Shown one piece after another: positions 1-12,050 of a DNA stretch of 64,000 nucleotides. Positions within the stretch are counted from its first letter, which is position 1. Each line of letters begins with the position of its first letter. The notes under the pieces are model-generated. The model did not search any database. It saw nothing but the letters and a program-made list of their open reading frames with translations, and was not told the DNA's origin. A program made the translations under genes and the position numbers. Source of the DNA: Bryopsis sp. KO-2023 (taxonomy: Eukaryota > Chlorophyta > Ulvophyceae > Bryopsidales > Bryopsidaceae); assembly GCA_030272585.1 (NCBI GenBank), contig BSYQ01000008.1:620001-684000 (forward strand), read 5' to 3'.

Positions 1-344
1 GCCTGTGGCGTTTTGTTTTCCTAAACTTGGGCAATCTCAATGGTTGGTTGGTTTTCTGATGATGGCCTACTGTGATATAGCAGAAATCGATAACCAACCC
101 GTTCTCCAACCCTCTCTGAAGCAATTAGAAGGGATTTCTAGAAAGATGAACAAGTGCTGCAGAAATATCAGATCATCGACCGCTCCCTGACAACACTTCC
201 AAGGTCCCCAACAAATCATGCAAATTGGTTGACGATCGAATGTACCAGGTTGAGGGCACCACAGAACCTGCGTAGCACCAGGGAAGAGCCCCTCTCCCCC
301 CCCCCCCCCCAAAAAAAAGCAGATTCACCAGACGCTCCCACACA
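1..344. other. Unassigned flank
   Basis: No gene is recognised here. A C-run followed by an A-run (about 292-318) is the only striking feature. The segment ends at the left terminus of the CACTA-like element that starts at 345. Confidence 0.5.
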
Positions 345-361
345 CACTGGCGTCACAGAAT
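345..361 (+). repeat. Left terminal inverted repeat of the CACTA-like element
   Basis: 17 bp, a perfect reverse complement of 2367-2383. It is preceded by ACA. Confidence 0.8.
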
Positions 362-545
362 CGCTTTTCCGAAGCGATTCCGAGGTGTTCGGCAAAACTT
401 TTCCGAAGTGTTCGGGAGTGGACAAAAATCTTCCGAACACTTCGGAAAATCTCAGCCACTTCGGAAATATCACGTGTCTCTGTTCGCCGATACCTCGATA
501 AATCAGCAGAGAGGTTGAGTCAGGCTCTCCGAGGTTTTTCCGAAG
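361..545. repeat. Left subterminal TTCCGAA-rich array
   Basis: At least eight TTCCGAA-like heptamers occur in both orientations (for example near 367, 399, 431, 440 and 537). A matching cluster lies at about 2255-2365. They are likely transposase-binding repeats of the CACTA-like element. Confidence 0.65.
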
Positions 546-2254
546 TTTCGTCCGAATCTGAAAAGTGATTCCATAATGAGTCGTTCTCGCAGAAATCAGT
601 TTTTGTTTGTTCTTAAATTAGAAATTGCGACAATGGAGTGTAGATTATAGTCGTTCACAACAAGGAAATGCACAGCATCCAAAACAAATTTGTTTTTAAT
701 TGTTACATTTACCACCACATACATTCTTTATCTTGCGCAAGGGCCCCAGCCCTTCCCCACAAACCAAACATGATCTCCCTACCCACGATGCCTTCTGAGG
801 CATTCTACCCACGATGCCTTCTGAGGCATTCTACCCACTAACTCAAATTCAGGCAACAAAAAACTGTTTACTCGACCGCATCTGCCCTGCATCAGCTCGA
901 ACACAGTTTACAAGTTTCATCCAATCTCACAATCTCCATTGGCTGCTCATGCCGTCATCATGAGGTTACTCAACTGATATTACTTCAGAGGCCCTTCACA
1001 GATCCCTTAATGTAAGTCATGGTTCCTTAAGCTTGTTCCAATAAGATGGTATGTGCACAGATCACAGTGTCCTTTTTCAAGTTCCAAGCTTTCAAATTTT
1101 CAATCATTCTCACACTTTCCAGTATGGCTGGGTGAGGCATCTTTTTGTTTTAAAAACTTCTGTAACTTTTGGAATCCTTGCTAAGATTGGAAAATTGGTT
1201 TTGGGGAATCACACCCCAACCACTGCCTCCCCCACCATCGAGAAAAAAATATATATCAAACAGCTTCTGTACTTGACAATGGAGGTGTTTCAAAAGACGT
1301 TTTTGCCAGGGTTTTTTCCAACTGTGATTGTGTTGACAAGGCCATTGGATATGTTTCTTGCACTTTTGGAGGGGTTCTATGTATTAGATATGCACTTAAT
1401 CAATTGCTTATACAAACTCAAAATCCTAAGGTCAAAAATGTATCTGATTTCCATAAATTTAGAATAGAACGCACACAGGAAAATGAAAAAGAATTCAGCA
1501 GAAATGATTTTTTTTTTTGAAATGATCTGCACCGGTGTGTCATATGCTCCTTTATTGCCTGAACATATTTACGAAGACGCTCTCAAAGTCATCCTTCCTC
1601 CTCAAGAAATCTTGCTGAACCCATCAGGAACTCTGCCAACCTCAGAATTGGTTGAAGAAGCAGGAAAAATAAATCATAGGAGCAAGAAAAAAAAACACCA
1701 AACAAGAAAAAAACTTTTTTTCCCCTTAGAAATTCCTTCCTGTGCTTGTTCACAGTTAAGACAAAGATCAGACACAAATTGAGGAAAGCAACGTACTTCT
1801 TTAACCTAGCACCAACCTTCTTTAGTGACGCCAAAGAGAAACCTTCGTGCCATGGCTCGCTCGTCTCCAGGCATAGAGCTCGAATGCCCAGCGCAAATAT
1901 CCAGCGCAGGCAGCGGGGGGTCCAAACAGTGGTTAATCCCCCCATGCCACAGCTTTGACGGCGCACATCGGATATGTCGCCGTCTACTACGGTCGCCACC
2001 GGATACGTTCGCCGTCGGATATCGAGGGGAAAATCCAGTTAGGCCAAGCGGGCGCCTCAAGGCTTTCGCACCCATGGTCGTGGGTGAACTGGGGGGCTTA
2101 CTGTAGGGCCACTTCACAGTCTTCGCAACAAGAGTTTCGAGGACGGTTTGTCAGACTCCCAAGCATGACAGAGGCCAAAACCGATTAATCGTTCTCCGTG
2201 AGCCGTGTATCGGGGATCGCAACTCGGAATTATACTCAAACGACATCGGACATC

Positions 2255-2366
2255 CTCGGAAAAGTTCGGAAAAGTTCAGAGCGTGTTTGGAGTGTTTGTG
2301 GAGTTCGGAAAACACTTTTCCGAACTAGATTTTCTACTCCGAGGCACTTCCGAAGTTCGGAGGAAA
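2255..2366. repeat. Right subterminal TTCCGAA-rich array
   Basis: Repeated TTCGGAA/TTCCGAA motifs mirror the left array, including TTCGGAAAA pairs near 2263 and 2305. Confidence 0.65.
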
Positions 2367-2383
2367 ATTCTGTGACGCCAGTG
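2367..2383 (-). repeat. Right terminal inverted repeat of the CACTA-like element
   Basis: 17 bp, a perfect reverse complement of 345-361. It is followed by ACA. Confidence 0.8.
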
Positions 2384-4420
2384 ACATTAGCCGCAACTGC
2401 CACCACCTTACCGAGAGGAATGAAGTAACCAGCACATCGTCCCAACCGCCCAAGGTGTGGAGGTCAGACATGAGAAATTATACGGCACCGTACGGCCCGA
2501 AATTGGTCTTTGGCGGCCTTCGCGCCAAAAGTGGTTAATACGCGCGCGTGTTTGTTCTGGTGGACGATAAACTTGTCTGATTTAAAAAACTCGGGTTATT
2601 GAAAGCGAAAGGGATTTTCAGCTACTTGCCTAAAGATGAAGGGAGGCGACGAGGTGCAGTTGTGTGCGTCTATTTGCTCACAGAAAATCGCATCGGTCCT
2701 ACACCAATGGATTCGAGGGCCTCCCAACTTACTGTCAAACTGGGTGCTGCGAAGGCTTCACTTCCGACCAAAATTGATTTAAAATGTACGTGTAGGGACA
2801 GGACGTTCAAGCGCTGTCCAATCCAGACAGACAGACGGACGTTTGGTTGAAGCACGATGTCTGTCGAGATCAGACGATAACCCGACAACGTCAGGACTGC
2901 TGAACACACAGTCAAAAGAGTTGTTCAGTATCAAGGGAAACAAAAACATCAAGGTTGGAAAACTGTTATAATTGACAAATGCTGACTAATTCCAAAGTTG
3001 TTTCCCATTCTTATTGGTGCCAAAGGTATTGGTGGGTGAAGGATTTTCTCAGATATAAATCCAGTGTGTGTATGAATCTGAACAAGCAAAAAATATCTAC
3101 ACATTCCTGGTCCCAACCCCATGTGATAGGTTCTCTCAAAGATCCGGCCTAGTTGAACTGAACTGAGCTGAGCTGAGGGTCTGATGTTCTTCCAAAAATC
3201 CAGAGCGCGGATGACTGGACTTCACAGAGGGTGTCAATCAGCTGGACTTCGATTGCTAAGAACCCATTGCACCGTCGTTTGTGGCTTTGTTCCATAAGCA
3301 GAAGCTGCCATCAGACATCGGTGGCCAATTGACATAAAGACCACACAGATCTCGACAATTTGATCGAGGTGGGGCTGAGCGGAATTCCTCTCAAGAAAAT
3401 GTAGCCTTGCAGCAGGTTGTGATGGGCCTCGGCTGGAGACCAGAGGCACTATTCACCCATCGTATGGAAACCCTCCATGTGTAAATTTTGTCGAATTACA
3501 ATTTTTAATAAATATGAGCCTAATTTTTTAATATGTGGTGGCTTCAGAATTCTCAAAAGCCCTCCGAACTGGCATCTGAGAAAAGCCATGGGGAGTGGGA
3601 AAATTCACTGATCGGCGTCAGAACTCTCTCAAGCTGAAGGCAGGGTGTCAATGTCAGACCTGCAGACCATGCACCAGGCATGGCTGGATGGCTCCATATC
3701 GAGGTCGGAATCCCCAGCGTTTGAAGTTTACATATTTCGAAATTGATGAGCCATATGAGGTCTGTCAGGGAATCCTCAGGTGAGAGAGATAAGAAGAACG
3801 CACCTTTTTTGTTCAAACATGTTTTTTTCGAGGCAGCCTTCTTGGAAGAGATCTCAATTGAGAGTTCCTGCAATGATTTGAGGCCCAGTGGGTGAGATTT
3901 CATCCTCCATGTATTTTTTTGTTGTTTGTTGCACCGATGGGTCGCCTCTCTGTGTTGCAGACACCCCTATGAAAGCTAAAAATAGGCAGGAGAATATTGG
4001 TCAGGACTCTTCCGGTGTAAAAGTCTGAGGACAGCTGGCTGTAGAATTCAAAGATATTTATTCGGGGGCCTTTATCTGATGGGTGGCTATGCAATGTTTG
4101 GATTGCAAGAAAGGAATATGCTCAGGTCAGTGTTTTTTTGATGCAGCATTGTGAAACAGCCCCATGTGTGAGCATCGGAACAGTGATTTCTCTAATATGC
4201 TGCTTTGAGAGATGGTTACTTCAAGCCTTGTCCTTGACGTGCGATGCATTACCTGAAATAAAGAAAGAGAAATTTATGGCTTTTTTTGCTTTTGATGTGG
4301 ATGCGGCAGGTTCTATAAGGTTTTTTGGAATCGTTGAACTTCGTCATTGGGAGCAATGCGTTCGCACAGACGAGAACAAAAACAGAAAAAAAATAAAAAA
4401 TAAATGTATATATATTAAAA
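2384..4420. other. Unassigned intergenic DNA
   Basis: The open frames here are short, differ between strands and match no family I know. Nothing beyond a few short low-complexity tracts is visible. Confidence 0.4.
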
Positions 4421-4790
4421 AAGAATATGAAAAAAAAAAAAAAAGAATATGAAAAAAAAAAAAAAAGAATATGAAAAAAAAAGAATATGAAAAAAAAAGA
4501 ATATGAAAAAAAAAAAAGAATATGAAAATAAAAATTGAAAAAAAAAAAAAAATATGAAAAAAAAAAAAAAAGAATATGAAAAAAAAAAAAAAAGAATATG
4601 AAAAAAAAAAAAAAAGAATATGAAAAAAAAAAAAAGAATATGAAAAAAAAAAAAAAAATAATATGAAAAAAAAAAAAAAAAGAATATTAAAAAAAAAAAA
4701 AAAAAAATATGAAAAAAAAAAAAAAAAGAATATGAAAAAAAAAAAAATATATATATGAAAAAAAAAAAAAAAGAATATGAAAAATAAAAA
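4421..4790. repeat. A-rich minisatellite of GAATATGA(n) units
   Basis: About 20 head-to-tail copies of GAATATG followed by 8 to 17 A residues. Units vary in A-run length, which suggests expansion by slippage. A 232-codon frame on the minus strand that reads almost only Phe, Ile and Ser is an artefact of this repeat. Confidence 0.9.
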
Positions 4791-5689
4791 AAATGAAGAA
4801 AGCCAGAAAAAATGGTACAGGCTAGCTGACATGGAAGACGTCATTAATGCAAGCGAAACCAAAATAATTTCAGCCAAGAGGTTTTGTTGCTGCAAAAAAG
4901 GGGAGATAATTGGCAATTGGCAAAAGGTCCTATATTCTTTTGCTCCAACATGAATCTCAGCAATGGAGGGCTGTTGGTTCAACGTGTGATCTCTTCTCAA
5001 AAAAGTGTGATCTCCTTGGAAAGTTTGTTGGGCTGGGTTCAACTAATCAATCCCTCCTAGTTTTCAAGTTTTTTTCGGGGCATTTGCAACCAGTATCTCT
5101 GAGAAGCAATTTCAATAAGGATTGCCCACTGTTGTGGGAGCAGTCCAAATCAATGTGGTTCTTTTTCAAACAAAGCCTGTTTGCGTGCGAAATCAATCAT
5201 GCAACAAAAATTAATCGTTTTGTTCTCGCCTTTAATGACTTCAATCAAAGGGTGTTTCTCAAGAAAAAGTCAAGACCCTGAGCGATGCAAAATTAATCTA
5301 AGATCGAGGCCAAGCCCTCGCAAGTGGCAAATCCCGTCGTGGTGAATCAAATCAAGTGTTAGCTAACCCTGTCGTGGTGAATCAAATCAAGTGTTGACGG
5401 GAATCAAATTTTCCCCAATCTTGGACGTTTGCATTTGTCTATCTGTTAAGGACCTTAACTTAAGGTTGAATTAATTGCTTCCATTCTCATATCCTTGCTT
5501 TTGTGGGACAAGTGGGCAGAGTTTTATTGAGATTTCCTTGTTCAAAAAACCCTCCTATGGATATTTGCATTGGCCCCGAGAGACCTTTTGTCTGAGATTC
5601 CTTTATTGTCTCCCTTTCTTAGCCCTGCTTTAAGAAATAATGAGGAGCCTGCATAGGTTAATTTATAATGAATTTAGTAGGATAATATC
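4791..5689. other. Unassigned DNA with a short tandem duplication
   Basis: A segment of about 29 bp containing GTGGTGAATCAAATCAAGTG is present twice at about 5332-5400. No gene is recognised. Confidence 0.4.
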
Positions 5690-6530
5690 TCTCCGCCGAG
5701 TGTGCTAGGACTCACTCCCTTCAGGAAAAAAAAACGACAGGAAATTGCGTTCAGTTTTGGAAGAAAAGAATTGGATGCAACAAAGGAAAAATATTGTTGG
5801 TATTCTGAGCAAAGAAACGATGTCTTGGATTTTTTTTTCCTTGTTGTTAGCCTTTATATGGAGAAAAAAGTTCGGAAATTATTAGGGAAGAAACATCTGA
5901 GGGAGTAAAGAGCACGGGACTTGGTAGTATATGTTTTTTTTTTTCTTTTTGTTTTTTTTCCGTAGTGCCCCCCACCCCCGCTCCATGTTAGGATGAAGGG
6001 CGGGGTCCAGCGGGGCTGCCAGTCGAGTAGGCCCTTCATTCTCCTCCACACCCTCAAGCCAGCCGAAGCATCGAGACCACACTTGGGGGACTCAGTTAGA
6101 GTGCCCCACCAAAACTCCAGAAGAATTTATGGTAAGTTTTTTTCTGCTTTGGTCATTTTTGATGTATTGCTTTCTTTTCTCGGTGTGTTTTATCTCTTTT
6201 TTTTTTATTAAGAACTTTTTTCTAGTCAAGTTGGACAATCTACTGACAAAATCTGAATTCTCCGGGGGCAGGGGGGTATTTTTCTTCACTGAAAATGCCC
6301 CCTTGCCCCTCTCAAAATAACCAGGTGCCCAGAAGGAAGATGAAGACAAGCAAAGAGACCAAGATTGAAGCCTGGGTGTTGGCTGGGCGAGGGGTCCCTT
6401 GGCTGGTGGCCCTAAAGAAGGAAGCTGGGCCCCAAAACAAAGAGGGAAAAGGGGGAGCACGCGATGGGGGTGGGGGGGTGGGAGTTTATCTATTTCTTCA
6501 ATCAAGAAAAGACAAAAAAGGGAAAAAATA
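5690..6530 (+). repeat. Tandem module, copy 1 (partial)
   Basis: This segment resembles 8,000-9,585 and 10,465-12,050. The shared order is a GACTCACTCCC segment, a 130-bp GC-rich block (from about 5,965), a GTAAGT donor-like site at about 6,131, a pyrimidine-rich stretch, an ACCAG acceptor-like site at about 6,324, and a second GC-rich block rich in GGGG. The downstream open frame is not kept among copies, so coding function is doubtful. It is best described as a repeated gene fragment of unknown origin. Confidence 0.6.
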
Positions 6531-7999
6531 GGAACAGCACAGTTGGACAACTTCAGGTGGAAACCAAAAGGGAAAAGAAAAATGATGATATCAATAGCCA
6601 GAAATGTTGAGTGGTTGAGGGCAATGAGGGGAATTGTCTCCCCAAACAAGGTCTTTCTGCGCCTTGTGATAGAGCAAGAAAAAGGATTTGAGTGGCAATC
6701 AATTCATGGATTGCCTGGATAACTGTGGAGAGGAAATTCCACAGCAGTTGATTTCAGATTGGTTGAGATGACAACAATGGATTGATAAAAAAAGGTAAGA
6801 ATTGGGCACGGGGCTGAAGGTTTTTTTGTGTTGTGTCTTTTCTTTTCTTGGTAGTCAATGGATGGGCAGTTGTTGTGCTGCTCTGATAAAGCTCCACAGT
6901 TGCCTCAAGAATCTTATATTTTTTTGGGACACTTGGAAGATTTTCAATATGTGCTGCTGGCAATAAGAACTGGTTGATGGTGTCATGAGTTCGAAAGCGA
7001 CCGACTCCTGACTGTGTGTGGATCTCGTTCAGTTGCTTATCTACTTTTTTTGTTTGATATGGATGAATATTTTTGTTGAATTTCATCGATTTGTTTGAAC
7101 AGGGGATTTTAGGTTTCCACAAGATTTTGGTTGGGCTGATGTGATGATTGCCGTTGATTCCATAATATTAGGAAGGACTTCATAACAAGTGATGCTGGTA
7201 CGATCATCAACATTTCTGTATCAAAACTGGCATAATAAAAAATAATGGCAATTTGATGTTCCTCTTTCGGGTGGCAGATATTCGGCATTTTTAGTGACTT
7301 CAGGAGGATGTTTTTTTTTTCTTCGAAATATTTGACAAGTTTCAAAAACGTAACTGCTGGGGGTTTCAAAACTGGGTGGTGAAATGGATTTAGTGGTTGT
7401 TTGCGTTGCATTTCTGAATTGAATCAATTTTTCAATGTTGAATTGTGAAGAATTAAGGAATTCATGGAAGCATCAACAGTTGGATGTGTGCCAATACTGA
7501 TCTATTGCTTTTAATAATAACATTTTGTTCAGGTTTTTGTGCATGCTGGGAAACAAAGGCTAAAAATTTGGTGGTGGGAAAATGGGAGGAGCAATGGAAA
7601 GCAAACTATGGCTGCTTCACATGGTAAGTTCAAACATCGAATTTTTCCCTCTCGCGAAAAACATAATCTTCATGCGTTGTTTTTCTGTGTTTATCCATGG
7701 AGATGTGGATGCCACATTCTGAAGTCAATTTCACATGGTTACAACCTAAAAACTTTCTGAGGCTTCGGATGAAATGACCTTAACATTCAAAACTGGTGGT
7801 TTGCCTATATTTTTCTTCTCCATCTTTTCTGAGGGGAAACAAGCAATCCTTTGAACAAACTATTTGCAAAACGTGCGCAGATTGAGTATGATGTGTGTGT
7901 GTTGTTCCAGCCATGGCACTGCCCCGATGGCGATGCATATTTTTTTGACTCATGTTGGAGAAATTCACCATTTACCTTTGACTATTCTTAGCGAAAGCA
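6531..7999. other. Unassigned DNA between module copies
   Basis: A segment bounded by TTGTTCAG and GTAAGT (about 7,531-7,622) looks like an internal exon, but its translation resembles nothing I know and no flanking exon can be joined to it with confidence. Confidence 0.3.
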
Positions 8000-9585
8000 A
8001 AATGGACTGCTGGACACATCTAAATCCCATCCACCCTCTGGACGGTCACGTGGTAAATGCCAAAAACTCGCAACAGAGATTCTGCAGTAAAACTGCTTCA
8101 AATGGTAAAAAGTGTGACCGGGTGTGAGGTCAGGTCATTTGTTTGGCTGTCTGCTTTTTTTTTTCAGGTTTTACAACCCTTTTCAATCGCAAAATAGAAT
8201 TTGTGTGGATCAAAAAAAAAAACTCCTGGATAATGGGCTGACAATTCTTTGTTGTGTTGTGAGCAGGATTAATGGAGAATATTTGTTGGGGAGCCGTTTT
8301 CTAGAAATCAACCAGAAGTTTTTGAGTGCCAACAGGCTAGCACAGATCGAAAAAAACAAGTGCTGGATTCTAAAATCTCCTAGCTGTTCTTATCGCAGGT
8401 AATTTCCCATATAGCTGGAAAAATGACCCCCCCTCCCTGTGCACATAGCCCCAAACAATCGATTTTTCGCCTTACACCATCCCACATCATTCTTACAGTG
8501 CCAAGAAGAGAATTCTGCCAAAAAGATGGTTTTATCTTCATTTTTTTTTGCACCTGTTGTGTGTATTTTTGTTGACTTTTTTTTTCTGCTTTCTTTTCCT
8601 AGAGAGTCCAGTCATTTCTGGAACTGTTCCAGAGGGGTTACTGGAGATCTATCTGGTGTTTTTCATTTTCCGAAGGCATAGGATGATGATGGCACCTGCC
8701 CATTTAGAGAATGGAAAGTGATGGTTAACGGGTCGAGACTTAAGAGTGTTGGGATCGAATCTAAGGAAATTTTGAAAAAAAGCAAGGGACGTATGCGTTA
8801 GATAAATTTATATGCCAAGTGCCTAGTGCGAGAACTCACTCCCTTAAAAAAAAAAAAAAAGAGTCAGGAAAGCCATGTGTGGAGGAAGAACAAAAAATCC
8901 CAAAAGAAACCAGAATTATCAGCTTTGGTGGGAGACCAATATTCAGGAAAATTGTCGAGGGAGTAATGAGCATGGCACTTGGCAGGTGGTGGTGGGTTTT
9001 TTGCTTTTTAGGTTTTTAGAGTTCTGGTGGCCCCCACCCCCGCTCACCGTTAGGATGAAGGGCGGGGTCCAGCGGGGCTGCCAGTCGAGTGGGCCCCTCA
9101 TTCTCCTCCACACCCTCGAGCCCAGAGCCAGCCAGAGCATCACTTGGGGGACTCAGTTAGAGTGCCCCACCAAATTTCCACAGGAGTCTAGGGTAAGTTT
9201 CTGCTTTGGTCATCTTTGATGTATTGCTTTCTTTTCTCAGTGTGTTTTATCTCTGTTTTGTTGTGTTGTGAAGTTTCTTATCGTTAAGTTTTAAATAACA
9301 GTTTACTTACACATCTGTGTTGTCCGGGGGCAGGGGGGTATTTTTCTTCACTGAAAATTCCCCCTTGCCCCCTAATAATAACCAGGTGCCAAGAGGAAGA
9401 CCGGGAAAACAAGCAAAGAGACCACCGACCAAGATTGAAGCCTGGGTGTTGGGCGAGGGGTCCCTCGGCTGGTGGCCCTAAAGAAGGAAGCTGGGCCCCA
9501 AAACGACGGGGAAAGGGGGGAGCACACGATGGGGGTGTGGGGGGGGGTTCGGGAACTTATATCTTTTTTCAATAACGAAAAAGGG
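8000..9585 (+). repeat. Tandem module, copy 2
   Basis: Longer version of the module. Its left part (about 8,000-8,700) matches about 10,465-11,170, including a TTATCGCAG|GTAATT junction near 8,400 and 10,899. Its right part (about 8,815-9,585) matches copies 1 and 3. Copies 2 and 3 are about 2.5 kb apart start to start; copies 1 and 2 are about 3.05 kb apart. Divergence between copies is moderate, with many small indels. Confidence 0.65.
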
Positions 9586-10155
9586 AAGACAAGGATGTGA
9601 TAATGAAGAGACCATCATGGGAAATATCCAAAAAAACTATCAGTGGTTGGCTCCAGTGAGGGGAAGATGATCCTGGCTGTTATTAATGTGATGTGAATGG
9701 TCCAAAAAAAGGATCATGTGGAAACTACATCAGTTGCCCTGGAATAGGTTCAGGTGCCCGTATCGATTCATTGAAAATCTGGTGAGGATTGGGTCTGGGC
9801 GTGAGAGTCTTTTTTTTTTTTTGGGGGGGGGGGGGACCAGTTGATTGAACTGAATGAAGAAATCTACTCAATTGTACATCTTGATGGTTAGGTTCCTACC
9901 AGTTTCTAACACTTGTTGGAGTTTTCTTGTTGTCAAAGATCAGCAAAGGTTCAGGGGTTCAGTGAGGCTTGGAGTATTCAATTCACTTGGGAAAAATGTA
10001 GAAAAGAACATAATATATATATATAATGTATGCCAATAGTTGACTAATATCTTCTTGTTTTCAATTCTTTGTCTAGGTTTCTATGGGTGGATATCGCCAT
10101 GCTTGCGTTTCTTCAGGAATTGATGTCAGTTTGTATGTTGGGGCATCTCTCCTAG

Positions 10156-10391
10156 AGTGGTGGGCTACCGGGGCTCAGCCAAATCAGGGACCCCTGAGGC
10201 CAAAGAATATGTATCTGTTTGGAAGGATGATCATGTTACAGGGCTATCAAAAGGTGTGCTTCAGTATTTGTTAATGTTGAAAAGATTGGTAGCATGGCAA
10301 TTCTCCTTTTTTCAATGCATTTATCTCATATTGTCTTTTGTAACTTGGCACAGATGAAGTCTGGACTTGTTGTGGATCGAGTAATTTCTGA
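10156..10391 (+). CDS. Possible 3' end of an unrecognised gene (two exons)
   Basis: Two segments with splice-like borders (10,156-10,253 ending AAAG|GTGTGC, and 10,354-10,391 after GCACAG) join in one frame that ends in a stop. The joined translation contains a VWKDDHVTG stretch and ends DEVWTCCGSSNF. The WTCC pair with a nearby His recalls small zinc-binding folds, but I cannot name the family. Upstream exons were not identified, so this may be a remnant rather than a live gene. Confidence 0.2.
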
Positions 10392-10464
10392 TGAGCAGCA
10401 CTTTGACTCTGATCTACCAGTACTTAAAGTGCTAAGCTCGAGGAATTTCCAGTCGGTCTTCTAT

Positions 10465-12050
10465 TTTCAAAAAGCGCATCATGGACTACAGGATGCGCCT
10501 CATCCACTCTTTGGGCAAGTGCGTGGTGAATGCAAAGATCTGCAATTAAAAAAAACAAAAACGAAAAACCCAGAAAAATGTGGCTTGAATATGCGAAATT
10601 GTGCGATACCGTGTGACTGGGTGTGAGGTCAAGACAATGCTCTGTGATATGTCTGACTGTTGTGAGCTTGCAGTTCAAAGTACGCACTCTTTACTTGTTT
10701 TTCGATGATAGTTTTACAACCCTCTTCTGTGGATCAAATGTAGAAATATTCCTAGACAATGGGCTCAAGATTCTTTGTTGTGTTGTGCGCAGGAAATGGA
10801 GGATACTTGTTGGGGAGCCGTTTATAAATGAACCAGAACCCCCTGAGTGCCAACAGCCTAGCACAGGATTCTAAAATCTCCTAGCCGTTCTTATCGCAGG
10901 TAATTTCCTGCATAGCTACAAAAATGCCCCCTCCATGGTGCCGAACATTCAATCTATGCACCCCCTCATGCCATGCCACATCGTTCTTGGAGTAGACTGC
11001 AAAAAAGACGGCTTTATCTTCACTTTTTTTCCACCTGTCGTGTGTATTTTTGTTGACTTTTTTGTCTGCTTTCTTTTCCCATAGAGTCCGGTCATATCAT
11101 TCCAGAGTGGTTGCTGGAGATCTATCTGGTGTTTTTTTTTTCCAAAGGCATAGGCTGATGATGACACCTGTCCATTTTATAAGTGGGAAGTGGTGGTTAG
11201 CAAGTCGAGACTCAACAGTGTTGGGGTCGCAACTAAGGAAGTTTTGAAAAGAAGCAAGGGACGTATGTGTTAGATAACTTTATATGCCAAGTGCCTAGTG
11301 GACTCACTCCCTTAAAGAAAAAAAAAGAGTGAATAGAGGATTGTTCTTTTATTGCGATTAAGTTTTCAGATGCAAAAGTAGGGAAAGCCATGTGTAGAGG
11401 AAGAACAAAAAATCCCCAAAAAGAAACCGGAATTATCAGCTTTGGTGGGAGACCAATATTCAATTGTCGAGGGAGTGATGAGCATGGCACTTGGCACGTG
11501 GTGGTGGTTAATTTTGCTTTTTAGGCTTCTGGAATTCTGGTGGCCCCCACCCCCGGATGAAGGGCGGGGTCCAGCGGGGCTGCCAGTCGAGTGGGCCCCT
11601 CATTCTCCTCCACACCCTCGAGCCCAGAGCCAGCCAGAGCAGTACACTTGGGGGACTCAGTTAGAGTGCCCCACCAAAAATCCAGACGAATTTATGGTAA
11701 GTTTTTTTCTGCTTTGGTCATTTTTGATGTATTGCTTTCTTTTCTCGGTGTGTTTTATCTCTTTTTTGGTTTTATTAAGAACTTTCTTCTAGTTAAGTCT
11801 TAAATAACAATCTACTAACAAAATCTGAATTCTCCGGGGGCAGGGTGGTATTTTTCTTCATTGAAAATGCCCCCTTGCCCCTCTTAAAATAACCAGGTGC
11901 CCAGAAGGAAGACCAAGACCAAGATTGACCAAGATTGAAGCCTGGGTGTTGGTTGGGCGAGGGGTCCCTCGGCTGGTGGCCCTAAAGAAGGAAGCTGGGC
12001 CCCAAAACAAAGGGGAAAGGGGGAGCACACGATGGGGGTGGGGGTGGATT
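10465..12050 (+). repeat. Tandem module, copy 3
   Basis: Full-length module collinear with copy 2, including the TTATCGCAG|GTAATT junction, the GACTCACTCCC segment (near 11,300), the GC-rich block (about 11,540-11,697), the GTAAGT donor-like site at about 11,698 and the second GGGG-rich block up to about 12,045. Confidence 0.65.

Larger units (their letters stand above)
345..2383. mobile_element. Non-autonomous CACTA (EnSpm)-type DNA transposon
   Basis: The left end CACTGGCGTCACAGAAT (345-361) is perfectly inverted at 2367-2383. Both ends are flanked by the trinucleotide ACA (342-344 and 2384-2386), which fits the 3-bp target duplication and CACT(A/G) termini of EnSpm/CACTA elements. Next to each end lie clustered TTCCGAA/TTCGGAA motifs in both orientations, like the subterminal transposase-binding repeats of that superfamily. 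No transposase-like protein is visible in the 2.0-kb interior, so this is probably a deletion derivative or MITE-like element. The ends and the duplication are seen directly; the superfamily assignment is inference. Confidence 0.72.

Noticed and set aside
4344-5042. 232-codon minus-strand frame rich in Phe and Ile
   Set aside because: It is the translation of the A-rich minisatellite read backwards; composition and repeats show it is not a protein gene.
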